From the NCBI GenBank assembly GCA_949987705.1, contig OX465281.1, positions 257,086,542 to 257,150,541 on the forward strand: a stretch of DNA of 64,000 bases. The letters are read 5' to 3'. The notes beneath the pieces were generated by a model, which worked only from the letters and a program-made list of their open reading frames with translations, ran no database searches and was not told the DNA's origin. Below are positions 34,152-47,010 of this stretch, in pieces. Position numbers and translations under genes: made by a program. The first letter of the stretch is position 1. The number at the start of each line of letters is the position of its first letter. This stretch comes from Thereva unica (Eukaryota > Arthropoda > Insecta > Diptera > Therevidae).

Positions 34152-36040
34152 GTGAGATATGTGCTTCCATTAAAGAAATAACAAAAGAAATGTGTCCTAA
34201 GTCCTCATGGTGCACGATTTTATGCATGTCGTTCTATAGTGCTTTTGTGTTATTATGGGAGCCCTATTCATTGGGGCGAGGCGCCTTTTGAAACAGCATC
34301 TGCATCTACTTATTGGAGATGCAAAGACAACTTGGAAGGTTCCTTAAGGACGAGGTGGGGGGAATTTCCTCGCCCGTTGTATGCATTAAAGATGTATGAT
34401 GTATGTACGTGTAGGAAGGAATGGAGAGGTTATTTTTACTTGGTATCTTTAAGCATTATTACGTGACATCTCTTCTGATACTTTTATAGTAATTATTTTA
34501 TAGAAACTATCAAAATTATTAATGCTAAGAAAAAATAGGAAAAGGTAACTTTGTCTAACTATCCTGTACTATGCAGAAGAATAAATAAGTAATAACGATG
34601 TTGTGCGTCTTGCCCATTTAAGCTTATATAAAGATCAAAACCAAGTTCCTTTCCAAATTGTAGTTACCATTCCTTCGAAACTGCACCGGTTCCGTTTCTG
34701 AGTTTCTGTTATCCAGTCTGGTATCTCAAGTTGTAACGAAACAGGCACCGCTTTAAACCAAAACACACCACAGCACCACCGCTGCTAGCAAAAGACAAAA
34801 CCGCTGTAAAACACAATACGAAACAGAACAGCGTCGCGCAGCAAGGCACCAACATCATAGGTCGATGCATGCCTGCCAAAGCCAGTTGTAATTAGACAGT
34901 GGAAGAGTTGATTCCTCTGCCTGATGGTTGGACGGAACCATAAGAGCGAAACTAAATCCATGGAGATCCAATGGCACCGACCAACCAAAAAGCCCCGGAG
35001 AGTTGATCCGGGAGTACACGGGAGAAAATGGACAATAGACCAAGCCGGTTACCAGGGGAGCGTTGATCCGGGGGTAACCCGCTAACGCTGTATTTTCTCT
35101 CTTTTCCCTCCGCTCGATAATGGTACTCGTATACCTAATGTCAAATTTGTAGTGTTAAAAATAACAAAATAGTAACAGGTGTTTTTATTTAAACTTTGGG
35201 CATCTCTCATAGCTGACCCACCACTCACGACGTTACAAAGCCCCCGGATATTCTGGTCTATGCCATCCTTCTAGCGGAGTCTTGGTCTAGCTCCCAGTAG
35301 CATCCCAATTTGCTTTTACCCCACAAGGCTTTTTGTCCCTTTTATACTTATACAAGCTAGATGACCTACCAACTGAGCCGATGTAGCTCTCGTTATTGTA
35401 GAGAATGTATCTGATAGTCTTACCTCACATAAATGGCCAACAATTCTCTAAAGGAACGTCTAAGAGATCAGAGTTTTGGTAAGTATCCGGATATCTGATT
35501 CATATGTGAGTACTGGTAACACTGCCGTCTTGGATTTGAACTCTAAAATTATTTAGTCCACGCGAATTCAAACGCGTATTCAAACTCTTTCATGAGATGT
35601 CCATCGTTTACTTCAGGGTGAAAATCTAATCAGTTCTTCATTTGACTGTAGGATAAAGCTTTGTAGATACTAAACTCTGTCAAAAGCCTTGTTACTAGAG
35701 TGGCTAGACCAACCTCTAAATCGATGAGCAATTTGGCACAAAAGAACACACCCAATCTATCATTCATTAGAGGAATATAAAGTTAGAATTAGCGGTGTTG
35801 ATCCATGGCTGAAAGACATGTTAATTTCTTTATCCCACTGATGGCTCGACACTTTGTGGCACTGCTTTTGGAAAGGTTAGCCTTGGAATACGCAGTACTG
35901 ATGCTTTTCACCAACAGCACTAAAATCGCACCTTTAGTTCACCTGCAGTTAACGATTTATAAATTAGGCAGCAAAAGACCTATGGGCACAAACAATAATA
36001 AGTGCTATAGCTATAGGGATACTGGAGCAATGAAGTTACC
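34152..36040. other. Gene-free stretch after the receptor pseudo-exon
   Basis: No later receptor exons are visible. GAGCGTTGATCCGGGGGTAA and GAGAGTTGATCCGGGAGTAC (34995-35075) form an internal repeat, and AGAAGAGTTGACCCGGTGGTAA at 62610 is related in its GTTGA-CCGG-GGTAA core. Otherwise unassigned. Confidence 0.35.
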
Positions 36041-36160
36041 GGTTGTGAGTTCGGGTGTGAGCTTTATCCGGGACAAGAACCTGCGCGATGATATTTTAGC
36101 GGTGAGCTTTTCCGACACCTGTGTGAAACTAATTGAACTTCGCTTTAGTGTGCCTTGAAT
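36040..36160. repeat. Dispersed repeat of unknown class, copy 3
   Basis: TATCCGGGACAAGAACCTGC and CCTGTGTGAAACTAATTGAA match 20107-20260 closely. Confidence 0.5.
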
Positions 36161-36371
36161 GGGAATCGGGGGCCTTAGGTAGGATCTTGTGAGTGAGTTT
36201 GATCCACGTTCCAATTCTTGGATTGCCTTGGATTAGAATTCACGGTGTGTGAGTTTTCACACTGGGGATCGAATCTGTAGTCGAGGGCTCTGGATGGGAA
36301 CTTGCTGATTCGGGTTCCCGCTAATTGGGCATCATGCAGCCAGATTGGGAATTCTTTATAACACACACTAC

Positions 36372-37271
36372 CAGGGCCGGCGCTTGGGTTTCTTGCGCCC
36401 GGTGCAGTATTCCATATTGCACCACATCAGCTTCTCATTTTTTGATCGCAAATAAAGGACAATGTAAAAAAAATTGTGTCCCAGTCGAATTGCGCCCGGT
36501 GCAAGTGCACCATTTACCGATATGAAAGTGCTGCCCATGTTTAAGTGCAATGAACTTCTTGTCGCATTGGAGAAAGCGAAGAATATTTCGCCAATCCGCG
36601 ATTTCTTGAATGGGAAAAATATTGTTATAGCAGGTTTCAATCCCTCTGTCAACTCAATCTCGGTTCAACCTCGTATCCATTTGATTTCGAATAATCGCAA
36701 TGACTACCCGAGAAGTAGCTTCCTGGAGAGTGAACTTCCATCATGATTGTACTAGTTTCCTCCAGCTTCGCTGCAATCCTTCTCATTGTTTCATGAACTT
36801 TGAGCCTCTCCGGTATATATCTACTACAAAATTCTTCTTCCTCGACTTATAGTTCTTTTTTTTCTGGACTTGGCTGTTCTCCCAGGCATCTGCCTTCATC
36901 TGCCCCCTGTTGTCGCCCATCATTACCTAATTTAAGACTGTTCTAATATCCTTCTTCCGCACTACTAGGTTCTCTACTAGCATAGGAGGCAGGGCCAGCG
37001 CTTATTTTTTTGCGCCCGATGCAGTATGCCACATTGTGCGTAAGTTCGGGGACAGATGTACAGAATATTTTATCGAGATAATAAATTGGAAAAATAAATC
37101 GTGGTAATAAAAATGAATTTCTATAATAGATGGAAATGAAGTCATGGGAATACTTTTTCAATTTTGTTCCAAATTTTTAATTTTGTTTAAATTTAATTTC
37201 TGAAATTGCGCCCCTGTACAATTGCGCCCGGCTCAAGTACACCATTTGCACCTATGAAAGCGCCGCTCCTG
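36372..37271. mobile_element. hAT MITEs (GGCGC-ended family), two units
   Basis: Starts CAGGGCCGGCGCTTGGG and ends GAAAGCGCCGCTCCTG, with near-identical 8-bp flanks CACACTAC (36364-36371) and CTCACTAC (37272-37279). Internally a right end (ATGAAAGTGCTGCCC, near 36523-36537) and a new left end (CAGGGCCAGCGCTT, about 36991) occur. So two units are present, either tandem within one insertion or two neighbours. Words GCGCCCGGTGC and GTGCACCATTT match the copy at 17061. Confidence 0.7.
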
Positions 37272-40085
37272 CTCACTACCGCAGTTGCTTGGAGGAACAG
37301 ACCACCGAAATTTTCTCTCCGGATGCATTTGGAAGCCTTTTCTTAATATATTTGGGGGATTTTTCGAAACCCAAAATAGGAGATTTGATCCGGTACCGGT
37401 GATGAGTCTAAAATCGCTTCTAGTTTTCTGCTGTCACTGCTGTTTTTCACGAGTGCGACTAAGCGCCATAAGGGCCATTGGCGGCCCAGCATACCGCCTG
37501 GATTAGACTGCCGCTCCTGCCCACCTACCTAACAAGACGCTATTTATGGGGAGATAGGCTTCCATCAACTTTGGATCTGTAATTGGTGCATTTTCCGATC
37601 ACAAGTTCGCCATTCTCCTTTATATCCCTGATAACCCAAGCGCGTCTGTTCCCAATTTGGCATTGAAACTGCTAAAAATAACAACGCTATTTTTTTTAAG
37701 GATTGGAATGGGACAACAATTTTTTTAATTTAACTCACCCATTAACAACAAAAGACAACATTCGGACCATCTCAGTACTTCCATTTGAACCCTTAAAAAC
37801 GACTTTTAAATATTTATGCCTTTCGTGCGAATTGAGTCCTTCATGAAAGTAATCCTTTTTCGATTAAATATTATTTTACATCCCAGTAAAACGAAAAAAT
37901 TTCCTTTTTCTAAAATATGATGAAAATCCTTGGTGGGCGCACCACGGACTGTCGTTGCCTAGGGTGCTGCATTCCCTTGAAATAATTTCGGACAGCGAAA
38001 GAGTTGAGCAGCAATGAAACTTGAAACTGCGGCACGTGGAGGACGCCTACGAAATTCATATTTATTTGAAAATAAACAGCCTCAGGTAAAATTTAAAAAC
38101 AAAAAAGGGAAGTTTTGAAGGATTTTATTGGTACCCACCCCCTATATGACTAACTACAAGTTTCCGACCTGGTTCAATCCTTTGTGCTAGTGTATATAGT
38201 CGTAGTCCGGGGACGTGACTTACTTGTTACTCTACATACGAAGGGCCTAAGCCTGGATTACCTGTGCTATTTATTTATTTTTTACTCTCGTTAATTAATT
38301 GTCTGTTTTGATGTCGCAGTAGCGATTTAATAACTCTCTAAAATTTACACAAGCTCTCGAAAAGTATATGACGTGGAAACATTTAATATACATTAAAACG
38401 AAAGTAATTCCAGGTATTTTATATTCTCTCAAAGGCGCCATTTGCGAGCATTAATTTTATTAACAAACGGGACGAGTTAATAACTGACACAGGGAGGTGA
38501 GAAAGTCATAACATTAATGATGTAAAGTTATGAACTGAAGTACATTCTGAAACGCCTTCAACAACAACCCGGAGGAGATTCCTTTAACAGTATTTATTGA
38601 GTATGTAGCTCGGAGTGTAAGCCTGTCTAATAATTTCAGTTTAATGAAGCACCTTTCGCACGGGACTTGTAGGGCCTTGGCAATGGTATTTTACGTGACA
38701 CTCCCAACAAGGACGTAATTAAATTATTATCACCATATCGTAAGACCACAGTGCCGTTAATTTCTTCAGGGGCTCTAATATCACACCCCACCACCACCTT
38801 CCAGACCCCACACTATCGGCAACACTGACGAAATGGAAGAACATAATGAAATCACTTTATGATGGGCCACAACACTTCCAGGACTTTGAAAGCCGATGAA
38901 ATTAAATGTCAGCTTAACATCCTTGAAATATTGTTTTATGTGTCATCATACCTCATCAGGACATGTTCGGGATCAAAATGGCGCTCCTGCACACTTTTGG
39001 TCCTCCCTACGACACCAATGGGGTGGAGATGCCATAGCCTCCCTCTGCGAAATGATATTATATCTTTTATGTGAAAGGAATCATTTTTATTGCGTTGAGA
39101 GGGAATCGCTGCAACTTTTATTACCAGATCACTTTCAGGTAATTCGTTTTACGAGTGAATCTAAGGATATCGATTTATTTTTTAATGCCTTTTGGATTGC
39201 TTTATACTTGTGTGTGTGCACCGAAGACCGCTTTCTTATGTCCGAGAGCATAACGCAATCTTCTATATTTTCCCAGGGTAACTCCCAAGGATGCTAAAGG
39301 ATTAATCTCGCATTTATGGCCACAGGAAATAAGTCTCGAGTATGCCATTAAGGGTGTGATTCTGGTTATCACATCCTTTTCATGGTCCAATGCAAGCAGT
39401 TTGTGCATACATACTTGTGTTGTTAACCTACCGTGATAGTTTGGTATATATTAGGAGACTAGTATCTTGGAGACTGGTACCTAGGAGACTAGTGAATTAA
39501 ACTACCTTATAAATATTTAGTGTAGAAGAAAATAGAGCACAAAACCCCATAGCAATTTTCGTTTTCAGATTTTTCTATAAAGATAAATCAATACCTCTAA
39601 AAATTACATCTAAACTTTAAAAGTTGTTTGTCGATTCCAATATTCCAAATCTAATTTGACTGAAAATGTTTTATTAAAGTTCAATTGAAATAGAGATTGC
39701 AGTACCAATATAGAAGTAGTAGCGACCATACCTGGCAACACTGTACTCCAAACACTACAAACTATAGAATAGCAGAGGGCCACGTGATCTATCTGGTTTC
39801 ACGTTCTACCATCGGGCGATACCCAGGTCTCCTTGTATGTAGTCTTGTGGCAAAGGCTAGTTCCACCTACCATGAGTTGGTGGTGGCTACAAAAATCAAC
39901 GAAAAGCTTACTATTGTTATTGGTAGCTTGGCTTAGGCCTTTATTTGCGGTTGTGTGTTCAAGGCCGGTGTTGCTGGCCGATCTGTGCGTTTAAGTCATC
40001 CATCAAAACAATCTTGGAATAGAGCCAAAAACCTCATTCAATCGCGAATTCGTCTTTGATGCCATCGTCTGCGTCTTCAGTTGTA
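37272..40085. other. Gene-free stretch
   Basis: No supported gene. Overlapping frames at 38859-39297 lack recognisable motifs. Probably unique intergenic DNA with decayed repeats. Confidence 0.4.
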
Positions 40086-41020
40086 GGGAGCATTGGACTA
40101 CCGTAGTACTTCTTAGTCTGGTCATTAACGATCTGCTCTCAATCCCTTCCAACCCCCTCCACAGTTTCGCCCATGACAGTACTCTGCGTTACTCTTACGC
40201 CAACGTTATACAAGCAAGTGTCAGACTGTGTGTGTCTTTTAGACCGCGAACTCATGTCCAGCTCTCTTAACGCGGACATCGAACTCATTCTGGGGCCGCA
40301 AAAATCGGGTCGAATTTAACGATCACAAACAAAGTACTGCCTTATCTCCACCAACACCTGTACCGACATTCCCTTTATTTTATTGGGCGAGAATAACCTA
40401 ACACCTGACCCATCTCTTAACATTCTGGGCATGACTCTATCCAATAATATGCAAGGGAATGGTCACATATTCCAAATCGCCAAACAAGCGTATCAATGCC
40501 TAGGATTCCTTAAGAGATGCAAGTTCCTCCTTCAGCCAGCTGCTCTAGCCACAATCTACAAGTCCTACATTCGACCCCACCTTGAATGCAACTCGTATCT
40601 CCTAGGGCGGGCGCTCCTAGAACAACCATGGCTTGGTTGGACAAGGTGCAAAACCGCGCCATCAAACTTATTGGCGATAGCACTTTTTGCTCTTCCATCG
40701 ACCCTTTAAGCCACCGAAGGAATGTAGCTGCACTCAGCAAGTTTTATCGCTATTATTACAGTGACTTCTCCACTGAAATAAAGAACCTCCTGCCTACACG
40801 GCAACTTTTTTCTCGCAACACAAGACTAGCCAATTCGGCTCACCTCCACACACTACAACCCTCCCCTTCACGCACATTACGTTTTAGCAGTTCGTTTATA
40901 AATAGAACAACTCGACTGTGGAACTGTCTTCCGCAGTCGGTGTTTCCGAGCAAATATAACATCTCTGAGTTCAAACGCAAGGTTCATCGACACCTACTCA
41001 AGCACCCTCCAGACCCCTAG
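40086..41020 (+). pseudogene. CR1/Kiri-like LINE reverse transcriptase, 3' half, decayed
   Basis: Broken frames run from SLVINDLLSIPSNPLHSFAHDSTLRYSYA (where FADDSTL is expected, so the catalytic pair is damaged), through LNILGMTLSNNM..HI..IAKQAYQCLGFLKRCK and ATIYKSYIRPHLECNSYL. They end in an open 144-codon frame (40586-41020) with VQNRAIKLIGD, HRRNVAALSKFYRYY and RTTRLWNCLPQSVFP, the conserved C-terminus. A frameshift lies near 40600-40700. A 3' UTR and an A-run at 41137-41146 mark the insertion end. Confidence 0.82.
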
Positions 41021-41149
41021 CCTATCCTTTTTATTCTATCCTTCAGATCAAGCTTACTACTATACATTACACCATGACTTGTAAGACATGACGGACTAGT
41101 AGTACAAAGGGTGACTCCTAAGCTTCATAGTATCACAAAAAAAAAACCG

Positions 41150-41528
41150 GGTGCAGAAACTGGTGACCAGCTAATGAGACTATGACCTAGCTTTCTTGGT
41201 GAGCATTACGCCAACGCCACTCATACGGCTTTCAGTTTCATTTTTCCCAGAATTTAAGAAGGACACACCGTTTGGGAAGATATGTTTCCCACGCATCGCG
41301 CCATCGGGTCTCACTGAGTCCCATAACATAGATTTTATAGAGTAGAAGCTTGATAGATATTTGTCCGTATCTAGTTAGATACTAATAATCAATGTTGTCA
41401 GTTTTCCTCGTTCTATAAAATTTCCGAAAATTCCAGTAATGCTTCTTTGGGAGGATAATTGGTAGCGCTAATAATTACCTCCGCTGAGCAGGGTTCCCAA
41501 TTTTTCCCGCTGGATTTTACAATAATAA
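41150..41528. other. Gene-free stretch between LINE tail and MITE A
   Basis: No gene or bounded repeat recognised. Confidence 0.4.
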
Positions 41529-41871
41529 TGCCCTAGCTTCACCCACCTCAGTTAAATAATGTTCAGTTCAATCTACATAAATGACCGGCTAAAGTTCAGT
41601 TCGTGCTCTGTTTGTGCTTGAAATTGTTTTTGTTTTTTCGCCAGAAGTCAGAATTGCAAAAGCTCACTGGAATAGCATTTCACTATTCCATTTGATTACT
41701 CTGTTTTGAGCGAGTTTTTATGTTTAACTTCAGTTCGAGTTCAGTTGGCCAAACTGAGGTCTGTTTTATCCTCAGCAAAATGTGGAAATAGTATGGGAAC
41801 TGAGTTTATTTTATAGATCAGTTAACCAATTTGTTCAAACTTGCGCAATTTGGCCTGTGAAGGCGGGGTAT
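41529..41871 (+). mobile_element. MITE family A, copy 2, uninterrupted
   Basis: It begins TGCCCTAGCTTCACC and ends GTGAAGGCGGGGTA, inverted repeats matching those of the copy at 421-996. The interior matches that copy in reverse orientation over its full length, giving an uninterrupted length of about 343 bp. Confidence 0.8.
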
Positions 41872-42514
41872 AAGAGAACTTATAATTTTCACGCACTTGC
41901 GCCAGATGTGTTTTAATATATAATGCGCGCCAAAACAATTGGGAACTTCACCCGCAGCTGGGGAAATGACAATTTCACACACATTAACATTTAATGTATG
42001 GATGAAATACAAGAGCATGTGCATTTTAATTTCTCCTTCGAAATTCGTTTACGGACAACGACACCCCCCTAGCATCTGATCGCGGCAAAAGTCACAGTGA
42101 GACTGATTTAATTGTGATTTGAGAATATAAAAAGAGCGTGTGATTTGGGTTTTTAAACGAACGGAATGATGTTGGGCAATTTTTTTTTCAAATCTATTTT
42201 CGTGGTGGGGATTTGAGACTCTCACTGCGCATGGAAATATTGATTTTGAGTTTCCCAATTGTTTTGGCGCACGCTATACCCTTCCGTTCCTAGGTAAGTG
42301 GATAAATCTATACCTTCCTTTCGCCATCTAGCGGCGAAACTATGCGGAAATCGAGAAAAACAGTGAAGACCAAAATTGTAGGATATTTTATGTTCTATAA
42401 CTTTGCTCTCTTGATATATTGACCAAAATGCATAGTTTCTCCTCAAAATACGCGAAAGAAATCATATACAGGGTGTATTTACTAAGTTTACAAAGCGACC
42501 GGTAGTAGGTTTTA

Positions 42515-42673
42515 AGGCCAAAACTAAATGGGAAGTGAAGTGAAGTGAAGTTAGGGACCATTGCATATGAATATATGAGAGTGACTAAAATGGAAGTAAG
42601 CGGAAGTTAAATCTAATTCAGTGGTAGTAACGTCTACTTTACTTCTGCGTTACTTTTCATTTAGGTTTGGCCT
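42515..42673. mobile_element. 159-bp MITE
   Basis: Left AGGCCAAAACTAAATGGGAAG and right, reverse-complemented, AGGCCAAACCTAAATGAAAAG. A GAAGT repeat (GAAGTGAAGTGAAGTGAAGT) follows the left end. Flanks TTA and ATA do not match exactly. Confidence 0.65.
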
Positions 42674-42892
42674 ATAGTTAAACGCACGCTTACTTATAAC
42701 CGGTCCATATATATGAATGTATATATAGCAGATGTGCGGCTTGCGGAATTTTTAGGACTGCTATTGATGACGTCTGAAAAATTGCATGAAATCATATGGG
42801 AACGAGCCATTATGGGTTGTAGGACTGTTTACATTATTTTGCAGAAAAGAGTTTTCTATCTTCCAAATTTTGTAGATCACACACTGGCTACA

Positions 42893-43699
42893 CAGGGACG
42901 GCGCTTTCATAGGTGCAGATGGTGCACTTGCACCGGGCGCAATTTCAGAAATTACGATTTTAAAAAATTAATACTCGAAAAAAAAAACGCGTGGTCCCGT
43001 GCCTTTATATTAAAGGAACTGCACGGTGTCCGTGCCTTTCTCCATTGTCTTCTGCAAGGTGTGCCCAATACAATTCTACAATTACAATTTCGTTCCCTTG
43101 TTCGACGTCTATCCTTTTTTAGCTGGCACGGTGCCACGGTTCTTGATTTGTAATTCGAACTATTATAGATCCCTAACTCGGCGAGAGACACCTGGATTGC
43201 CTCTGTTCTGAAGTTGTTGAAAGCGATCAAGATTTTACAGTAGAAACTAATACATGCAGTGCAGTGACCACCTATTATTGAAATATGAAGATTCGAGGGT
43301 ATCGGACTATAGATTTTCGGAGTTCAGGATTGTGCTGGAAATAGTTAGGGAAGTGGAGCTAACACCGAAAAACATCCTGGAGGATTAAACGGCAATAGGG
43401 AAAATTATGTGAAGTTCAAGCGCTAGCAATCTTGGCACAAAAGTGAGATCACGAAGCAAATCTTGATTGGACAAAGGCGGCGCTTTTATAGGTGCAATTA
43501 GTGCATTTACACCGGGCGCAATTCGATGAACAAATTTTAAAACAAAAAAATTAAAAAGTGAGCGTTCATTTACATATATAAAAGAAACTTCACAGACTGT
43601 TTGTGTCTTTTCCTAATTGTCCTTCAATGTGATAAAAAATGCTGGAGACGCAATGTGGTATATTGCACCGGGCGCAAAAGAGCCAAACGCCGGGCCTGT
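42893..43699. mobile_element. hAT element (GGCGC-ended family) with perfect 8-bp duplication
   Basis: Starts CAGGGACGGCGCTTTCATAG, ends AACGCCGGGCCTG, and is flanked by TGGCTACA (42885-42892 and 43700-43707). A second left-end-like sequence (GGCGGCGCTTTTATAGGTGC) lies inside at about 43479, so an internal duplication or a nested unit is present. The interior has no transposase frame. Confidence 0.82.
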
Positions 43700-43707
43700 G
43701 GCTACAC

Positions 43708-46030
43708 ACAGTCACATTTTTACGACAAACATTGCAATTGCTTCTAAAATATTTGTGTTTCTTTTTTAATTAAATTTTCTATTTATTTTCGTTAATTCTG
43801 CAGATTTAAAACTTTTAATACACTTCGCTTAATTTAGCGTTCTTTGTCTTGAAATTAGATTTAAAGTACCATCAAGCCCGCATAAGTATGGCCTGATGCG
43901 ATTAAACTTCCCCAGTTAAGAGCAACTTCCAAGTTATTTAATGAGAAAATACGACTTCCTATCACAGTTTGCGAAATTAAGTGCCGAGTGGGGGTTGGTG
44001 AATAGTTGTGGGAGTAGATACCTGCCTGGTCCTTGAACTTACCTTATCTAAATCGTAACTGGAATTGGGGAAATTACTGAAAACTGTAATGATGTGTGTT
44101 CAGAGAATTTCTTTTACTTTTGGGTTTGGTATTGTTGTATTTTTAAGGTTGGCTTTGATTGTAGCGATTTAGTGGAAGAAATCATTTCGTAGCATGCAAA
44201 AGTCCTAAAAATAGCAACCTTTCTCCGGAAAAAAGAAATCATAAAGAAATTTCCCAAACCACTTTCCATCAAATTTGACAATAACGAAGTACTCCGGAAA
44301 ATCAACAGCAATCTCTGGATATTTCACTTAGGTTAACTTCTATCCTCTCCAGGATTTTTTTGGCCGGGGTGGAAACTTTTCCTTATTTCCATTTTACAAA
44401 CTGCCCCAAAAGCGGAGGAAGTTTTTTACGACAGGACTAAGTTGTAATAAGCCTTCAAGTTCGGCTCCCAGTCATGTCTGATGGTCCATTGTTCCTACGA
44501 GTGGATCATGTAGTGTTCTGTGTGAAGTTGTTTAATGGTCCCACATCCATTACAAAGTTTCCAACTAAAAATTAGAAGTGTCGTCATACATCATGCACCT
44601 TAAAGTATCCTCCACGTAAGCATCATTAATCATTTCGCTGACTCTGAGCAGCACGGCGCTTAAGTACAAAAACACAAGACACTAGAGAAGGCAGGATCGG
44701 GCCTCCACGTGCGAGCCAAAGATTTATGGGCATGTGTCTCTCTTCCTGGGGCATGCACGGACTCGGGGCACAGCCGGTGTCTAATTGTTATTCCATGAAC
44801 ACACACATACGGCAGCAACGAAATTCGCAATTGATCCTGGGAGGAGCATCGATCGGTTATTATTATCCCCTGGGGACCAGTGGGACATAAACAAAGGAGC
44901 GCACAATTCCACAGGGACTGCTCATCCTGGCGGCGCTGGCTCCTTCCCCGTCCACTCGCATCCTGGCACAGCTGGTTGGGTTAAGTTAATCAAAATTTCT
45001 GGGAGCTACTTCCAGGATACTGAGCATGTCAAGGTAAACTTGGCAAAGGACGATTCCGTATTCGAAATAAATTTAAGGATTTTATGCGAAAAGTTTCCTC
45101 CTAAAAGAGTCTTAATTGGATTTCCTGGAGGACGGGCGATACTTATGGCTGGCTGGGACTGCATTTAACTGGAATTTGCGGAGGTCCTCGCCAAACACCA
45201 TATGTTTGTTATAAATGGAAATATTCGTCCTGGCTGATGATTTGATGTACGCCTGATTTCATTTGCATAGCATTAAGGCGGCGTAAGACAAAAGAACACA
45301 GCAACTTCCTCGTGCCCGGCCCAGCATCCTTTCCTGGCGGGGGGCGGGGGTGGCAAACTTTTTTTTACAAGCCAAACTCGTGTAATACTCATTAAAAGCC
45401 GCCCGTTTCAAAGGAGCGAATATTATCCTGCGAGTTAAGCCCATTCTGTTTTTTCGCTGTTGCCAAAGATGTGAAATTGCCAAATTCAAGTTTTCCTCCC
45501 TCCGCGGAATTTTATCGCAAATTTTATTCAAAGGCGGCGAAAATGCGAGTTGCGATGCGAGTTTTCCAACAAAGCGCCACGGAAAAATCGCATCCTCCGC
45601 AGGAATATAAATTAAGTTGTCTTATCAATGTCACCTCCATTAATTTATAAAATCCTCGGGACAGGTGTACACCATATTTCCTGAAGTTGGGTATTTTTTT
45701 TCGGTGAGCGGCGGTGGAAGTGACAGTGATTGTAATGATATCGCTGAGGCGGAAAATTAGCTTCTGTTATCGATGAGTTTTCTGGTGACTTTCAATTTCT
45801 GGCATTTTTCTGTATGACGAAGGGGAATTTTTCCTATTTGAGCGTGCTTATTGAATTTACAAATAATTTGGCTTAAACGGGGTTTTAAAGGTGGTGTGGA
45901 TGGTTGAGAATTGAACAAAAATTGTGTTTACTTGACTGGGGTTTATTTGTGTATTAAGAGTGAATTTTGAGTAAAAATAATTTAGTTGGTTAATTTTCTT
46001 AAAAGCATCCGCATCGTCATAGATCATTCC
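43708..46030. other. Gene-free stretch
   Basis: Mostly unique-looking. The 127-codon frame at 44785-45168 has no recognisable domain and is probably chance. No repeat with clear ends seen. Confidence 0.4.
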
Positions 46031-46138
46031 AACCGCGAATGTTTTTTACCAACCAGTCTCCCAACTAAGTACACACCGTGACCAATGCTGCTTAAGTAAT
46101 CAAACAAAAACCGGTCTACCTAGTATGATAATGGCACC
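46031..46138 (-). repeat. 5S-rRNA-derived repeat (SINE3-like), copy 1
   Basis: On the minus strand it reads ACTTAAGCAGC, then GTGTACTTAGTTGGGAGACTGGTTGG, here split as GTGTACTTAGTTGG and GAGACTGGTTGG. These correspond to box A and box C of 5S rRNA (AAGCAGC...TTAGTACTTAGATGGGGGACC). The 5' part has GCCATTATCATACT and GACCGG in place of the 5S GCCATACCACGCT. Divergence excludes a functional 5S gene. Confidence 0.72.
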
Positions 46139-46382
46139 CTTTACGGTCCGAAAGATAATTGTCCATTTTCTTTGTCCTATACAATTTCTTAAAGCTGCAA
46201 TTTTGCTTCCTTTAGTCTAGAAATAGTGTTACCGTACCATGCCTCGTTTGGGTGCCATACAGGTAATTTGACTCTGTATGCGTGCCTGCTGCCGGTGTGT
46301 CCGATGTGTCCGGTATTATTACCACGTGGTACGCTAAAATTGTTACAGATATGCGTATTCGTAACCGACCATTCCAAAATGC

Positions 46383-46492
46383 GTGTGTTGTTTTACTCAG
46401 CGGTACCCCAAATAAGCACTAACCACGTTTAGTGCTGCTTGACCTACTGAATCGATCGAGAACTCGTCAACTGAGCATGCTAATGGCATCCT
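46383..46492 (-). repeat. 5S-rRNA-derived repeat, copy 2
   Basis: Minus strand: GAGTTCTCGATCGATTCA, GGTCAAGCAGC, GGTTAGTGCTTATTTGGGG and ACCGCT in 5S order (GGTTCTCGTCCGATCACC, AAGCAGC, GGTTAGTACTTAGATGGGG, ACCGCT). Shares ACCATAAAGGATGCCATTA with copy 1 upstream. Confidence 0.75.
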
Positions 46493-46509
46493 TTATGGTC
46501 ACCAGTCGG

Positions 46510-47010
46510 CCATGTCACCCTAGAGATAGTGCAGGTCTTCAACGCTCTCCACCTAATGGCTTGCCGACCATTCCGCTGTGGCTTGCCGAACATTTCGGTG
46601 TCCTAGCCCCGGAGAGCGAGATTCCCTGCTTGGTTCTCATCTATCTCCCCAGACGAGAGTCACGTTGTTCTTTTTACCTAGCTTATATCCCTCCACTAGC
46701 TTCGAGCGAATCATTAATTAATCCAGAGCTTTTATAAAGGATTGGCTGCCTATGAAAATTCCAATACTACATCCTTGTGCAGGCCTTCAGGATTTCCAAC
46801 ACTTCCGCTTGAATGATACAATATACACCGCGAAATGGCACGACAGTGAACTGTTCGTGGTGCCTAGATGAACCCATACTCCGACTGCCTTTGACGTCTT
46901 GGAGCCGTCGGTGAATGTTGGTACATCGAGCTTTTGCAGGGTCTCCAGTTCTCCATTCTCTTGTTAAGGGTAGTTCAACGGAGAGTCCTTCCTAAAGGTC
47001 AATCTAGGGG
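46510..47010 (-). pseudogene. LINE RNase H fragment
   Basis: Minus strand near 46920-46790: FTDGSKTSKAVGVWVHLGTT...HFA, the first RNase H motif (TDGS) followed by the usual strand. Further along NNVTLVWGDR corresponds to the later VxLVWVPGH motif with the histidine lost. Broken frames. It is separate from the one at 51416. Confidence 0.65.

Noticed and set aside
44785..45168. 127-codon + strand frame
   Set aside because: Composition looks non-coding and no domain or splice context is visible.
46031..46138. Functional 5S rRNA gene
   Set aside because: Too many changes in the 5' third and helices; only the internal promoter boxes are well kept.
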